Positions 7,837 to 15,267 of a stretch of 35,826 nt of DNA are shown in pieces; the stretch's first letter is position 1, and every line of letters starts with the position of its first letter. The position numbers and the translations under genes are program-made. The notes below the pieces were generated by a model. It saw only the letters and a list, made by a program, of their open reading frames with translations, ran no database searches and was not told the origin of the DNA. The DNA is from Streptomyces lushanensis (lineage in GTDB: Bacteria > Actinomycetota > Actinomycetes > Streptomycetales > Streptomycetaceae). The DNA is taken from NCBI RefSeq assembly GCF_001700515.1, contig NZ_MAUD01000092.1:1-35826 (forward strand). Reading direction: 5' to 3'.

Positions 7837-9099
7837 ATGAGCGGGACCGACACGATCGTCGCCGCGGACGTCGTCGTCACCAGCCCCGGCCGCAACTTCG
7901 TGACCCTCAAGATCACCACGGCCGAGGGGCTGGTCGGCTGGGGCGACGCCACGCTCAACGGCCGTGAACTCGCCGTCGCCTCCTACCTCCGCGACCATGT
8001 CGCGCCGCTGCTCGTCGGCCGCGATCCGGCGAGGATCGAGGACACCTGGCAGTACCTCTACCGAGGCGCCTACTGGCGGCGCGGTCCCGTGACCATGACC
8101 TCCGTGGGCGCGGTGGACCTCGCCCTGTGGGACATCAAGGGCAAGGCCACCGGGCAGCCCGTCTACCAGCTTCTCGGCGGCGCGGTCCGCGACCGGATCC
8201 TCTGCTACACGCACGCCAGCGGCCGGGACGTGCCACAGCTCCTCGACGCCGTCGACGCCCGGCGCGAGCGCGGCTTCCGCGCGGTGCGGGCGCAGAGCGG
8301 TGTGCCCGGTCTCGGCACGGTCTACGGCGTGCGCGAGAGTGCTCCCGGACATGAGCCGGCCCCCGGACAGAAGCGGGCTCCCGGACCCGAGCGCGCGGAC
8401 GGGCCCCGCACGGGGCCGCAGGAGGAGATCTGGGACACCGACTCGTATCTCCGGCACGCGCCCGGGATGCTCGCGGCGGTCCGCGAGCACGCGGGCCCCG
8501 AGCTGAAGCTGCTGCACGACGTGCACCACCGGCTCACTCCCGGCGAGGCCGCGCGGCTCGGCAGGGCGCTGGAGGCGGTGGACCTCTTCTGGCTGGAGGA
8601 CGTGACCCCGGCCGAGAACCAGGAGGTGCTGCGCCATGTCCGGCGGCACACCACCGTGCCGCTGGCGATCGGCGAGGTGTTCAACACCGTCTGGGAGTGC
8701 CAGACGCTGATCACCGAACAGCTCGTCGACTTCGTCAGGACCTGTGTGACGCACGCGGGCGGGATCAGCCACCTCCGGCGGATCGCGGCCCTGGCCGAGC
8801 TCTGGCAGGTACGGCTCGGCCCGCACGGCCCTTCGGACATCTCACCGGTCGCGCTGGGGGCGTCCCTCCATGTCGGTCTGTCGACACCGAACTTCGCCAT
8901 CCAGGAGTACATGGGGTACGAGCCGGTCGTCCACGAGGTCTTCCGCCACGCGTGGAGTTACGAGGACGGTCATCTGCACCCGGGGGACGGGCCCGGTCTC
9001 GGGATCGAGGTCGACGAGGCGCTGGCCGCCCGCTTCCCCTACGAGCCCGCCTATCTGCCCGTCGCCCGGCGGCTCGACGGCTCGATGACCGACTGGTGA
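7837..9099 (+). CDS. manD: D-mannonate dehydratase family protein (enolase superfamily, ManD/RspA type)
   Basis: Enolase-superfamily sugar-acid dehydratase expected to convert D-mannonate (or D-gluconate in low-efficiency members) to 2-keto-3-deoxygluconate. The N-terminal capping domain has [13 protein letters not shown]. The metal ligands read as D228, E254 and E280 (LLHDVHH, WLEDVTP, IGEVFNT), with the same 26/26 spacing as Asp210/Glu236/Glu262 in characterised ManD. The likely bases are His230, Arg151 and Tyr163. The protein has 420 residues against about 402 in the family. Roughly 14 extra residues lie in a Pro/Gly-rich loop after VYGVRES (about 169-192), outside the barrel core. No other hexuronate genes adjoin, so the physiological substrate is uncertain. 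Confidence 0.85.
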   Translation: MSGTDTIVAADVVVTSPGRNFVTLKITTAEGLVGWGDATLNGRELAVASYLRDHVAPLLVGRDPARIEDTWQYLYRGAYWRRGPVTMTSVGAVDLALWDIKGKATGQPVYQLLGGAVRDRILCYTHASGRDVPQLLDAVDARRERGFRAVRAQSGVPGLGTVYGVRESAPGHEPAPGQKRAPGPERADGPRTGPQEEIWDTDSYLRHAPGMLAAVREHAGPELKLLHDVHHRLTPGEAARLGRALEAVDLFWLEDVTPAENQEVLRHVRRHTTVPLAIGEVFNTVWECQTLITEQLVDFVRTCVTHAGGISHLRRIAALAELWQVRLGPHGPSDISPVALGASLHVGLSTPNFAIQEYMGYEPVVHEVFRHAWSYEDGHLHPGDGPGLGIEVDEALAARFPYEPAYLPVARRLDGSMTDW

Positions 9100-9197
9100 G
9101 GATCGCCCGGGCGGGCAAGGCGCCGACCGCGCGGCGGGGGACCACCCGCCGCCGACGACGGGCGCCGCGGACGGCCGTGATGTGACGGCATGTCAGC

Positions 9198-9234
9198 GGC
9201 CCCCGGTCCGCCTCGGACGAGGAGACCGGGGGCC
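9198..9234. terminator. Strong bidirectional terminator hairpin
   Basis: GGCCCCCGGTC (9198-9208) and GACCGGGGGCC (9224-9234) form a perfect 11-bp GC-rich stem with a 15-nt loop. It lies between the convergent manD and nitroreductase-family genes and probably serves both. Confidence 0.75.
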
Positions 9235-9262
9235 ACGGCTCAGGGCCCGGTCTGCCAGGGAC

Positions 9263-9703
9263 TCAGCCGGCCACCCGCGTCAGCCGTACCACCGGGATGT
9301 CCCTGTCCGTCTTCTTCGAGTACTCCTCGTACGGCGGGAACACCTCCACCAGCCCCGGCCACACCCGGGCCTTCTCCTCCGGCGACAAGGTCTCCGCCCG
9401 CGCGTCGAAGCGCTCGGCGCCCACCCTCAGCCGTACGTCCGGGTTCGCCTCCAGATTGAGGAACCACAGCGGGTGCACGTCCGCGCCGCCCATGGACGCC
9501 ACGATCAGATAGTCGTCGCCGTCACGGCCGTAGATCAGCACGGTGCGCCGCCACTGTCCGGTGCGCCGGCCTCGGTAGTCCAGCAGCAGACACGGCGCTC
9601 CCTGCACCTCCGTGCCGCGGGCGCCGTTGGACTCCTCGTACGTCTTCGCCTGTTCGGCCACCCAGCCCGTGGGGCTGATCACCACATTGTCGTCCTGCGC
9701 CAT
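9263..9703 (-). CDS. Deazaflavin (F420)-dependent nitroreductase family protein
   Basis: 146-residue single-domain split-barrel protein of the DDN (Rv3547-like) family, which binds F420 and reduces varied substrates. Recognisable segments are LLLDYRGRRTGQWRRTVLIY (about 46-65), LIVASMGGADVHPLWFLNL (about 73-91) and the C-terminal FPPYEEYSKKTDRDIPVVRL. The frame remains open far upstream, but the family begins near MAQDDNVVIS. The ATG at 9703 has a GGAGGAG ribosome binding site a few nt upstream. It is transcribed away from the ROK regulator, with about 148 nt between the two starts. Substrate unknown. Confidence 0.85.
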   Translation of the reverse strand: MAQDDNVVISPTGWVAEQAKTYEESNGARGTEVQGAPCLLLDYRGRRTGQWRRTVLIYGRDGDDYLIVASMGGADVHPLWFLNLEANPDVRLRVGAERFDARAETLSPEEKARVWPGLVEVFPPYEEYSKKTDRDIPVVRLTRVAG

Positions 9704-9812
9704 CCCGGCTCCTCCGCCACTTCCGTCGCCAACACGCCCCACCCTAGTCAGCCCGGGTAACTCGATGGTCAGCCCCGCGTCCTCGCGACTCGCCGCACCG
9801 CCGACCACCGAG

Positions 9813-9818
9813 TAGCAT
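9813..9818 (+). promoter_or_regulatory. -10 box of the ROK regulator gene
   Basis: TAGCAT fits the Streptomyces -10 consensus. It lies 33 nt before the GTG at 9852 and is followed by a clear ribosome binding site GGGAGGA (9839-9845). No strong -35 hexamer is apparent. Confidence 0.35.
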
Positions 9819-9851
9819 CCGCCAAACACGCACGAGCTGGGAGGACATACC

Positions 9852-11015
9852 GTGGGGCGGCTGACCGGCGGAGACCCTTCTCTCCTGCGGCGGATCAACT
9901 CGGCCGTGGTGCTGCACGCCCTGCGCGGAGCCGGTCCTCTGACCCTCACCGATCTGACCCGGATCACGGATCTGTCCCGGCCGACCGTCGAGGGCGTGGT
10001 GGAGGGACTGATCGAGAGCGGCCTGGTCGTGGAGTGCGCCCCGGAGGAGGGCGAGACCCGTAAACAGGGCCGTCCCGCACGGCGGTTCCGCTTCCGCGCC
10101 GAGGCGGGCCATCTGCTCGGCATCGAGATCGGGGCGCACCGGATCGCCGCGCTGCTCTCCGGACTGGACGGCAGGATCATCGGTGCCGGGACGCGCGAGG
10201 TCTCGGAGAAGGCCGACGCGGACGAACGGCTGGACCGGGTACGGCTGGTGGTCGCCGATGTCCTGCGGCGCACCGGCGTACCGCGCGGCTCGCTGCGGGC
10301 GGTGGGTGTCGGCAGCCCCGGCATCGTGGAGGCCGACGGGACCGTACGACTGGGCACCGCGCTCCCCCAGTGGACCGGGCTGGCGCTCGGCGAGCGGCTG
10401 CGCCGCTCGTTCCGGTGTCCCGTCCTGGTGGAGAACGACGCCAACGCGGCGGCGGTGGCCGAGCAGTGGAAGGGCGCGGCCACCGACTCCGACGACATCG
10501 TCTTCGTACTGGCCGGGCTCAGTCCCGGGGCCGGCGCCATGATCGGCGGGCGGCTGCACCGCGGGTTCGGCGGGGCCGCGGGCGAGATCGGCGCGCTGCA
10601 TCTGCTGGGCCGCGAGGTGACGCCCGAGACACTGCTGTCGACGACGGACGAGCCGCTCCATCCGCTCGACGAGCAGGCGGTGGCGAAGGTCTTCGCCCAT
10701 GCCAAGGAGGGCGACATACGGGCCCGGGCGGCCGTCGAACGGTTCATCCAGCGGCTGGTGCACGACGTGGCGGCGCTGGTGCTGGCGCTGGATCCGGAGC
10801 TGGTGGTGATCGGCGGCTGGGCGGCCGGACTCGACGGCGTGCTGGACCCGCTGCGCGGCGAACTCTCCCGTTACTGTCTGCGCCCGCCGCGTGTGACGCT
10901 CTCGCTGCTGGGCGAGGCGGCGGTGGCGACGGGCGCGCTGCGACTGGCCCTGGACCATGTCGAGGAGCAGCTCTTCGCGGTGGAGAGCACGGTGACGTCC
11001 CGCCGCGACCGCTGA
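9852..11015 (+). CDS. ROK family transcriptional regulator
   Basis: 387-residue protein with an N-terminal winged helix-turn-helix (about 10-70, LTLTDLTRITDLSRPTVEGV) followed by a ROK sugar-kinase-like domain (about 85-370). The sugar-site element VENDANAAAVAEQW is present. The ATP-phosphate loop is degenerate (EIGAHRI in place of DxGGT), and the conserved CxCGxxGC zinc motif expected after GEIGALHLL is missing. It is therefore a regulator and very unlikely to be a kinase. The GTG start is supported by GGGAGGA 6 nt upstream. The nearby manD gene suggests a sugar-acid link, but nothing in the sequence proves its target or ligand. Confidence 0.85.
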   Translation: MGRLTGGDPSLLRRINSAVVLHALRGAGPLTLTDLTRITDLSRPTVEGVVEGLIESGLVVECAPEEGETRKQGRPARRFRFRAEAGHLLGIEIGAHRIAALLSGLDGRIIGAGTREVSEKADADERLDRVRLVVADVLRRTGVPRGSLRAVGVGSPGIVEADGTVRLGTALPQWTGLALGERLRRSFRCPVLVENDANAAAVAEQWKGAATDSDDIVFVLAGLSPGAGAMIGGRLHRGFGGAAGEIGALHLLGREVTPETLLSTTDEPLHPLDEQAVAKVFAHAKEGDIRARAAVERFIQRLVHDVAALVLALDPELVVIGGWAAGLDGVLDPLRGELSRYCLRPPRVTLSLLGEAAVATGALRLALDHVEEQLFAVESTVTSRRDR

Positions 11016-11137
11016 GGCGCGCGGCAGGGACCGTCGGCCGGTGAGAGGTGCGCCGGGGGCCGCCGCTCCCCGGGCGTGCGGAGGTGGGCGTTCGCCCCGG
11101 GAGCGGGCGTTCGTGCGGGGTGAGGCCCGCCCGGGGA

Positions 11138-11152
11138 GCCCGGCCGCCGGGC
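11138..11152. terminator. Hairpin between the convergent ROK and GntR genes
   Basis: GCCCGG-ccg-CCGGGC forms a compact 6-bp hairpin in the 163-nt convergent gap. It is nested in a wider GGCCCG/CGGGCC pairing. It is plausible as a shared terminator, with no U-tract. Confidence 0.4.
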
Positions 11153-11178
11153 CTGTGGTGCCCTCGCGGGCGCCGGTG

Positions 11179-11955
11179 TCAGGAAGCCCTGCGCTCCTGC
11201 GGGTGGTCACCGGCGTGGTCGCTGATCTCCAGGTCGCCCGAGGCGCCGAACGTCAGCCGGCAGGTGTCGGCGCGGTAGGTCGCCACCGAGACCGCGGCCG
11301 TACGGCCGTCCACCACATAGCGCGTCGTGACCACGAGCACCGGAGCGCCCGGCAGCCGGTCCAGCGCCTTGGCGTCGTCGGCGCGCGCGGAGCCCAGCTC
11401 CACCGCGCGGTCCTGCCCGTCGAGGCAGAGCCGCTGAAGCTCACGCAGCACGCGACGGGCGCGGGCCGGCCCGGACGGCGAGTCGATCGCCGACAGCTCC
11501 GGCACGGACGAGGACGGTACGTAGAGCAGCTCCGCCGCCACGGACTGGCCGTGCGTGACCCGGATCCTGCGGACCGTGTGGACCTCTTTGCCGGTCTCCG
11601 TCTCCAGCAGCCGGGCCACCGCGGCACCGACGGGCGCCAGGGCGCAGTCGATCGGCTGCCAGGCGTCCTGGGCGGCGCCCGGCCATTCGTGCTGGGCCGT
11701 CGAGACGTCCACACCCACCCGCGGCGGCGCGACGGTCGTACCGACACCGCGGCGGCGCTGGAGCCGGCCTTCCAGTTCGAGCTGTTCGAGCGCCTGCCTC
11801 AGCGTGGCGCGCGCGACGCCGAAACGAGCGGCCAGTTCACGCTCGTTGGGCAGGATCTCGCCCACCGCGAAGTCGGAGTCGAGTGCTTCGCCGAGAACGG
11901 TCTTGAGGTGCCAGTACTTAGGCTCCGGCACTGTTTCAAGCTGCGTGGTCCCCAC
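11179..11955 (-). CDS. GntR family transcriptional regulator (HutC/UTRA subfamily)
   Basis: 258-residue regulator with an N-terminal winged HTH (about 10-75; VGEILPNERELAARFGVARA, then TLRQALEQLELEGRLQRRRG) and a C-terminal UTRA effector domain (about 90-245; includes AAELLYVPSSSVPELSAID and VLVVTTRYVVDGRTAAVSV). This is the DasR/HutC architecture, often tied to sugar or amino-sugar sensing. An in-frame GTG exists at 11970, but the GTG at 11955 has GGAGG 6 nt upstream and is preferred. The gene has its own promoter, whose -35 box is covered by a DasR-like inverted repeat, so autoregulation is likely. Target genes and effector are unknown. Confidence 0.85.
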   Translation of the reverse strand: MGTTQLETVPEPKYWHLKTVLGEALDSDFAVGEILPNERELAARFGVARATLRQALEQLELEGRLQRRRGVGTTVAPPRVGVDVSTAQHEWPGAAQDAWQPIDCALAPVGAAVARLLETETGKEVHTVRRIRVTHGQSVAAELLYVPSSSVPELSAIDSPSGPARARRVLRELQRLCLDGQDRAVELGSARADDAKALDRLPGAPVLVVTTRYVVDGRTAAVSVATYRADTCRLTFGASGDLEISDHAGDHPQERRAS

Positions 11956-12032
11956 CCTGATCCTCCGCACTCGCCGTGTCCCCGGCGGATTTTCCGTGCA
12001 ATGTTTATTAAAGGTTCCTGCACTAACTAGCG

Positions 12033-12067
12033 ACGATAGGACCGCCCATCCAGTTGGTCAAGACCAA
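12033..12067 (-). promoter_or_regulatory. gntR promoter with DasR-like operator on the -35 box
   Basis: On the minus strand TTGACC (12061-12056) and TATCGT (12038-12033) are separated by exactly 17 nt. The -35 box lies in a perfect inverted repeat, TTGGTC-aa-GACCAA on the plus strand (12054-12067). The core TGGTCTTGACCA (minus-strand reading) differs by one base from the centre of the DasR consensus (TGGTCTAGACCA). A GntR/UTRA repressor binding here would block sigma, giving autoregulation. Confidence 0.65.
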
Positions 12068-12154
12068 TCCTGCTTCGGTCACCGAGAGAAGTCACTCCCC
12101 GACTCAGGGTGTTCACAGTACGTTCGTACACCAGTGAGGCGCAGGTGACACGGA

Positions 12155-12181
12155 GTCCCGCGGCCGAAAGGGACACGGGAC
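12155..12181 (-). terminator. Possible terminator downstream of the ECF sigma gene
   Basis: GTCCCG (12155-12160) and CGGGAC (12176-12181) form a 6-bp stem just past the sigma-factor stop at 12211 on the minus strand. An alternative GTCCC/GGGAC pairing uses the same bases. Weak evidence. Confidence 0.3.
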
Positions 12182-12210
12182 CCCGTAACGTGTGGAGCGG
12201 CGAGCAGGGC

Positions 12211-13206
12211 TTACAGGACGGGCCGCCCGGAAACCACGCCGGCGAGCTTGTCCGGATTCCGCACGATGTGAACGGACCGCACCGTGCCGTCGGCGATCTC
12301 CAGCTGGAGAACGAGATCCGGCTTTCCCTCGCTGAGGACCAGCAGTGCCACAGCGCCGTTGATCTCCACGATCCGGTGTTCGTAACGGGACGCCTCGGCC
12401 GCGACAGCGGTGAGGAACCGCGCCACCTTGTCGGCACCCTCGATGATCCGCAGAGGCGCCTTGGCCTTGCCGCCGCTGTCGCCGACGAGCCGGACGTCCG
12501 GCGCCAGCAGACCGATCAGGGCCTCCATGTCACCGCCGCCGGCCGCCGCGAGGAACCGCTCGGTGAGATCGCGGCGTTCGGCGGGATCCACGTCGTACCG
12601 GGGCCTGCGCTCCTCGACATGGCGGCGGGCACGGCCCGCGAGCTGACGGACGGCCGCCTCGCTCCGGTCCAGTACGGCGGCGATCTCGCCGAACGGGAAG
12701 CCGAAGGCCTCGCGCAGGACGAACACCGCGCGCTCCAGCGGCGAGAGGGACTCCAGGACGACCAGTACGGCGAGCGAGACCGAGTCGGCGAGCACGGCGC
12801 GTTCGGCCGTGTCGGGCGCGGCGGGACCGTAGTCGGTGACGATCGGCTCCGGCAGCCAGGGCCCCACATAGGCCTCGCGCCGTGACTGGGCCTGGCGCAG
12901 CCGGTCGATGGCGAGCCGGGTGGTGATCCGTACGAGATAGGCGCGCGGCTCGCGGACGTCCGATCGCCCTTCCCCGCTCCAGCGCAGCCATGCCTCCTGC
13001 ACCACGTCCTCGGCGTCGGCGAACCGGCCGAGCATGCGGTAGGCCACCGCGGTCAGGACGCTCCGGTGCCTTTCGAACTCGCCGGTCTCCCCGGTCTGCC
13101 CGGTCTCGCCGGTGTCATCGGTCTCACCGATTTCCGCGGCTCGACCTGTCCGGCTGGTCTTCCGCGTCGTGCCGGATTCATTCGTGTCCGTCGTCTCGGT
13201 CGCCAC
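12211..13206 (-). CDS. ECF41-type RNA polymerase sigma factor (SigJ-like)
   Basis: 331-residue extracytoplasmic-function sigma factor. Region 2 spans about 44-105 (AYRMLGRFADAEDVVQEAWL), the linker carries WLPEP (117-121), region 4 spans about 140-195 (LSPLERAVFVLREAFGFPF), and a SnoaL-like C-terminal domain fills 210-331. The DSGGK sequence (243-247) corresponds to the DGGGK motif of ECF41 proteins, and NPDKL (317-321) is the other hallmark. In this family the C-terminal domain acts as a built-in modulator in place of an anti-sigma factor. The GTG start gives a 44-residue N-terminal extension rich in Glu-Thr-Gly repeats; no later in-frame start precedes region 2. ECF41 genes are usually next to a COE-type gene (carboxymuconolactone decarboxylase, oxidoreductase or epimerase); none adjoins here. 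Confidence 0.88.
   Translation of the reverse strand: MATETTDTNESGTTRKTSRTGRAAEIGETDDTGETGQTGETGEFERHRSVLTAVAYRMLGRFADAEDVVQEAWLRWSGEGRSDVREPRAYLVRITTRLAIDRLRQAQSRREAYVGPWLPEPIVTDYGPAAPDTAERAVLADSVSLAVLVVLESLSPLERAVFVLREAFGFPFGEIAAVLDRSEAAVRQLAGRARRHVEERRPRYDVDPAERRDLTERFLAAAGGGDMEALIGLLAPDVRLVGDSGGKAKAPLRIIEGADKVARFLTAVAAEASRYEHRIVEINGAVALLVLSEGKPDLVLQLEIADGTVRSVHIVRNPDKLAGVVSGRPVL
13073..13132. repeat. Imperfect short tandem repeat encoding Glu-Thr-Gly units
   Basis: Roughly 9-nt units of the form CCGGTCTCN repeat through this stretch. On the minus strand they encode the ETGQTGETGE-like segment at residues about 27-43 of the ECF sigma factor. The units are diverged from one another and the run stays in frame. 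Confidence 0.5.
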
Positions 13207-13312
13207 CGTCCCATCCCAGCCCAGTGCCTGTCGGCTGTCCAGGTGACGCGCGTGCGGACGGGCGTCTTCGGGACACGGACCTGCGGTACGGGGCCCGGCG
13301 GGGCGGCCGGTT

Positions 13313-13334
13313 GTTCATACGGGGTTCGCGCGGT
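13313..13334 (+). promoter_or_regulatory. PHO-box-like direct repeat upstream of phoD
   Basis: Two adjacent 11-nt units, GTTCATACGGG (13313-13323) and GTTCGCGCGGT (13324-13334), resemble the PhoP direct-repeat unit G(G/T)TCAYYYR(G/C)G. The first unit fits at about 10 of 11 positions, the second at about 8. A possible -10 box TAGGCA (13351-13356) follows after 16 nt, so the second unit would cover the -35 region as in PhoP-activated promoters. Confidence 0.55.
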
Positions 13335-13398
13335 GGCCGCCGCCGCCGACTAGGCATGGCACGACACCCCGGCATCCACCTGCCCAGGAGACTCATCG

Positions 13399-15033
13399 AT
13401 GTCGAACAGCCCCAGAAACAACCCCGATCCGTCCCCGGCCACCGACATTCCCCCCGTCGACGGCGCGAACTCCCCCGCCCGCCGCAGTGTGCTGCGCGGT
13501 TCGCTCGCCGCCTCGGCCGCGCTGGCCCTCCCCGGCGCCGCGCTCGCCACCGCCGCCCCGGCCCAGGCCCGGTCAGGACGGCCGAGCGCCGCCTGGGGCG
13601 TGCAGGCCGGCGACATCACCACCTCCACCGGGCTGGTGTGGGTGCGGTCCGACCGGGCCGCCCGGATGACCGTGGAGACCTCGGCCACCGAGTCGTTCCG
13701 CCGCGCCCGGACCTGGCACGGCCCCCTGCTCGGTCCCGGCAGCGACTTCACCGGGACGGTCCCGCTGAGCGGGCTGCCCGCCGGTGAGCAGGTGCACTAC
13801 CGGGTCACGCTCGCCGACCCGCACGATCCGCGCCGTACCGGCGAGCCGGTGTACGGCACGTTCCGTACGGCGCCCGCGAAGCGCCGGCAGGGGGTGCGTT
13901 TCGTCTGGTCCGGCGACATCGCGGGCCAGGGCTGGGGCATCAATCCGGACATCGGCGGCTTCCGCGTGTACGAGGACATGCGCCGGCTCAACCCGGACTT
14001 CTTCCTGTGCAGCGGGGACACGATCTACGCGGACGGTGTGATCGAGCCGAGCGTGACGCTGCCCGACGGGCGTGTCTACCGGAACATCACCACCGAGGAG
14101 AAGTCCAAGGTGGCGGAGACGCTCGACGAGTACCGGGGCAACTTCCGCTACAACCTGCTCGACACGAACGTCCGCCGGTTCAACGCGCAGGTGCCGTCCA
14201 TCGTCCAGTGGGACGACCACGAGGTGCGCAACAACTGGTACCCCGGGCAGATCCTCGACGACGTGCGCTACACCGAGAAGAACGTGGATGTGCTCGCCGC
14301 GCGCTCCACGCAGGCGTTCCACGAGTACTTCCCCCTCTCCGGTTCGGGCGCGCGCGGTACGGAGCGACGCGTTCACCGGGTGGTGAACCATGGTCCGCTG
14401 CTCGATGTGTTCGTCCTCGACATGCGGACCTACCGCAACGCCAACTCGCCCGGCCGGCAGGCCGACGACACGACCGGCATCCTGGGCGCCGAGCAGCTCC
14501 GCTGGCTCAAGCGTGAACTGTCGCGCTCCCGCGCGGTGTGGAAGGTGATCGCCGCCGACATGCCGATCGGTCTGGTCGTACCGGACGGTACGGCGAACAT
14601 CGAGGCCATCGCCCAGGGCGACCCCGGCGCGCCGCTCGGCCGGGAGCTCCAGATCGCCGAACTGCTGCGGTACGTCAAGCACCAGCGGATCACCGGCACG
14701 CTGTGGCTGACGGCGGATGTGCACCACACCTCGGCGCAGCACTACGAGCCGGAGCGGGCCGCGTTCAAGGACTTCGCGCCGTTCTGGGAGTTCGTGTCGG
14801 GACCGCTCGCCGCGGGCCAGTTCCAGGCCAGTGCCCTGGACGGCACGTTCGGCCCGAACCGGGTGTACGTCAAGGCCCCGGACCGGGCGAATGTCTCGCC
14901 GATGGAGGCGCCGCAGCTCTTCGGTGAGGTCGACATCGACGGCGGCAGCGGTGAGCTGACGGTGCGTCTGCGGGCTCAGGGCGGCACGGTGCTGTTCACC
15001 AAGGTGCTCCAGCCGGGCCGCGTCGGGCAGTAG
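13399..15033 (+). CDS. phoD: Alkaline phosphatase D, Tat-exported
   Basis: 544-residue secreted phosphodiesterase/phosphatase that releases phosphate outside the cell. The N-terminus has a twin-arginine signal (ARRSVLRGS, about 28-36), a hydrophobic Ala-rich stretch and an AQA-type cleavage site near residue 56. A PhoD N-terminal domain (about 60-160) precedes the metallophosphatase domain. Metal-site motifs are SGDTIYAD (Asp207) and WDDHEVRNNW (Asp272/Asp273/His274), with LTADVHHTSAQHYEP near 435-449. A CAGGAG ribosome binding site precedes the ATG. The PHO-box-like repeat upstream predicts PhoP-dependent induction by phosphate starvation. It is divergent from the ECF sigma gene and ends in a strong hairpin. 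Confidence 0.92.
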   Translation: MSNSPRNNPDPSPATDIPPVDGANSPARRSVLRGSLAASAALALPGAALATAAPAQARSGRPSAAWGVQAGDITTSTGLVWVRSDRAARMTVETSATESFRRARTWHGPLLGPGSDFTGTVPLSGLPAGEQVHYRVTLADPHDPRRTGEPVYGTFRTAPAKRRQGVRFVWSGDIAGQGWGINPDIGGFRVYEDMRRLNPDFFLCSGDTIYADGVIEPSVTLPDGRVYRNITTEEKSKVAETLDEYRGNFRYNLLDTNVRRFNAQVPSIVQWDDHEVRNNWYPGQILDDVRYTEKNVDVLAARSTQAFHEYFPLSGSGARGTERRVHRVVNHGPLLDVFVLDMRTYRNANSPGRQADDTTGILGAEQLRWLKRELSRSRAVWKVIAADMPIGLVVPDGTANIEAIAQGDPGAPLGRELQIAELLRYVKHQRITGTLWLTADVHHTSAQHYEPERAAFKDFAPFWEFVSGPLAAGQFQASALDGTFGPNRVYVKAPDRANVSPMEAPQLFGEVDIDGGSGELTVRLRAQGGTVLFTKVLQPGRVGQ

Positions 15034-15108
15034 CAGCGGTTGCCGCGGTGGACGCGGCGGACGCACCGGGCGCGGTAGGCGCATCGGGCGCGGCGGCCGA
15101 CGGGGGGC

Positions 15109-15144
15109 GGGGCGCGGGCGGTTGGCATCCACCGGCCGCGCCCC
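15109..15144 (+). terminator. phoD terminator hairpin
   Basis: GGGGCGCGG (15109-15117) and CCGCGCCCC (15136-15144) form a perfect 9-bp stem. The inner bases GCGGTTGG/CCACCGG continue the pairing with one bulged T and close on a CAT loop. The result is a long, stable hairpin 75 nt after the phoD stop. Confidence 0.6.
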
Positions 15145-15175
15145 GGTCGTTCGCGCCCGGCCGTCCGCGGTCGTG

Positions 15176-15214
15176 CCGTGCCCGGCGCGCGGTCCGGGCA
15201 GGGTCCGGGCACGG
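15176..15214. repeat. Second inverted repeat in the phoD-SWIM gap
   Basis: CCGTGCCCGG (15176-15185) and CCGGGCACGG (15205-15214) are perfect 10-nt inverted arms around a 19-nt loop. It could be a back-up terminator for phoD or insulation of the damage-type promoter that begins 24 nt downstream. Confidence 0.45.
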
Positions 15215-15237
15215 GGCGCTCGCTCGTCCGAGGCCGA

Positions 15238-15260
15238 TTGTCAGTGCCGGGATCTAACGT
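15238..15260 (+). promoter_or_regulatory. PafBC / RecA-independent DNA-damage promoter
   Basis: TTGTCAGTG (15238-15246), eight bases, then TAACGT (15255-15260) matches TTGTCRGTG-N8-TANNNT exactly. That is the RecA-independent (RecA-NDp) promoter class of actinobacteria activated by PafBC after DNA damage. The -10 box is 7 nt before the ATG at 15268, so the transcript would be leaderless. Confidence 0.8.
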
Positions 15261-15267
15261 CCTTTCC

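Noticed and set aside
6226..8826. 866-codon open frame on the minus strand
   Set aside because: Antisense to purB and manD, both well supported; no recognisable protein.
9704..10747. Upstream extension of the nitroreductase-family frame on the minus strand
   Set aside because: Antisense to the ROK regulator; ATG 9703 has a good ribosome binding site and gives the family's normal length.
11996..12023. GTGCA/TGCAC inverted repeat in the gntR leader
   Set aside because: Only 5-nt arms with an 18-nt spacer; expected by chance.
12118..12129. GTACG-tt-CGTAC palindrome as an operator
   Set aside because: GTAC-centred short palindromes are frequent in this DNA and it is not placed on a recognisable promoter.
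13399..15033. Secondary-metabolite or phage context
   Set aside because: No polyketide, peptide-synthetase, terpene, integrase or phage structural gene was found anywhere in the window; the genes are core or catabolic types.
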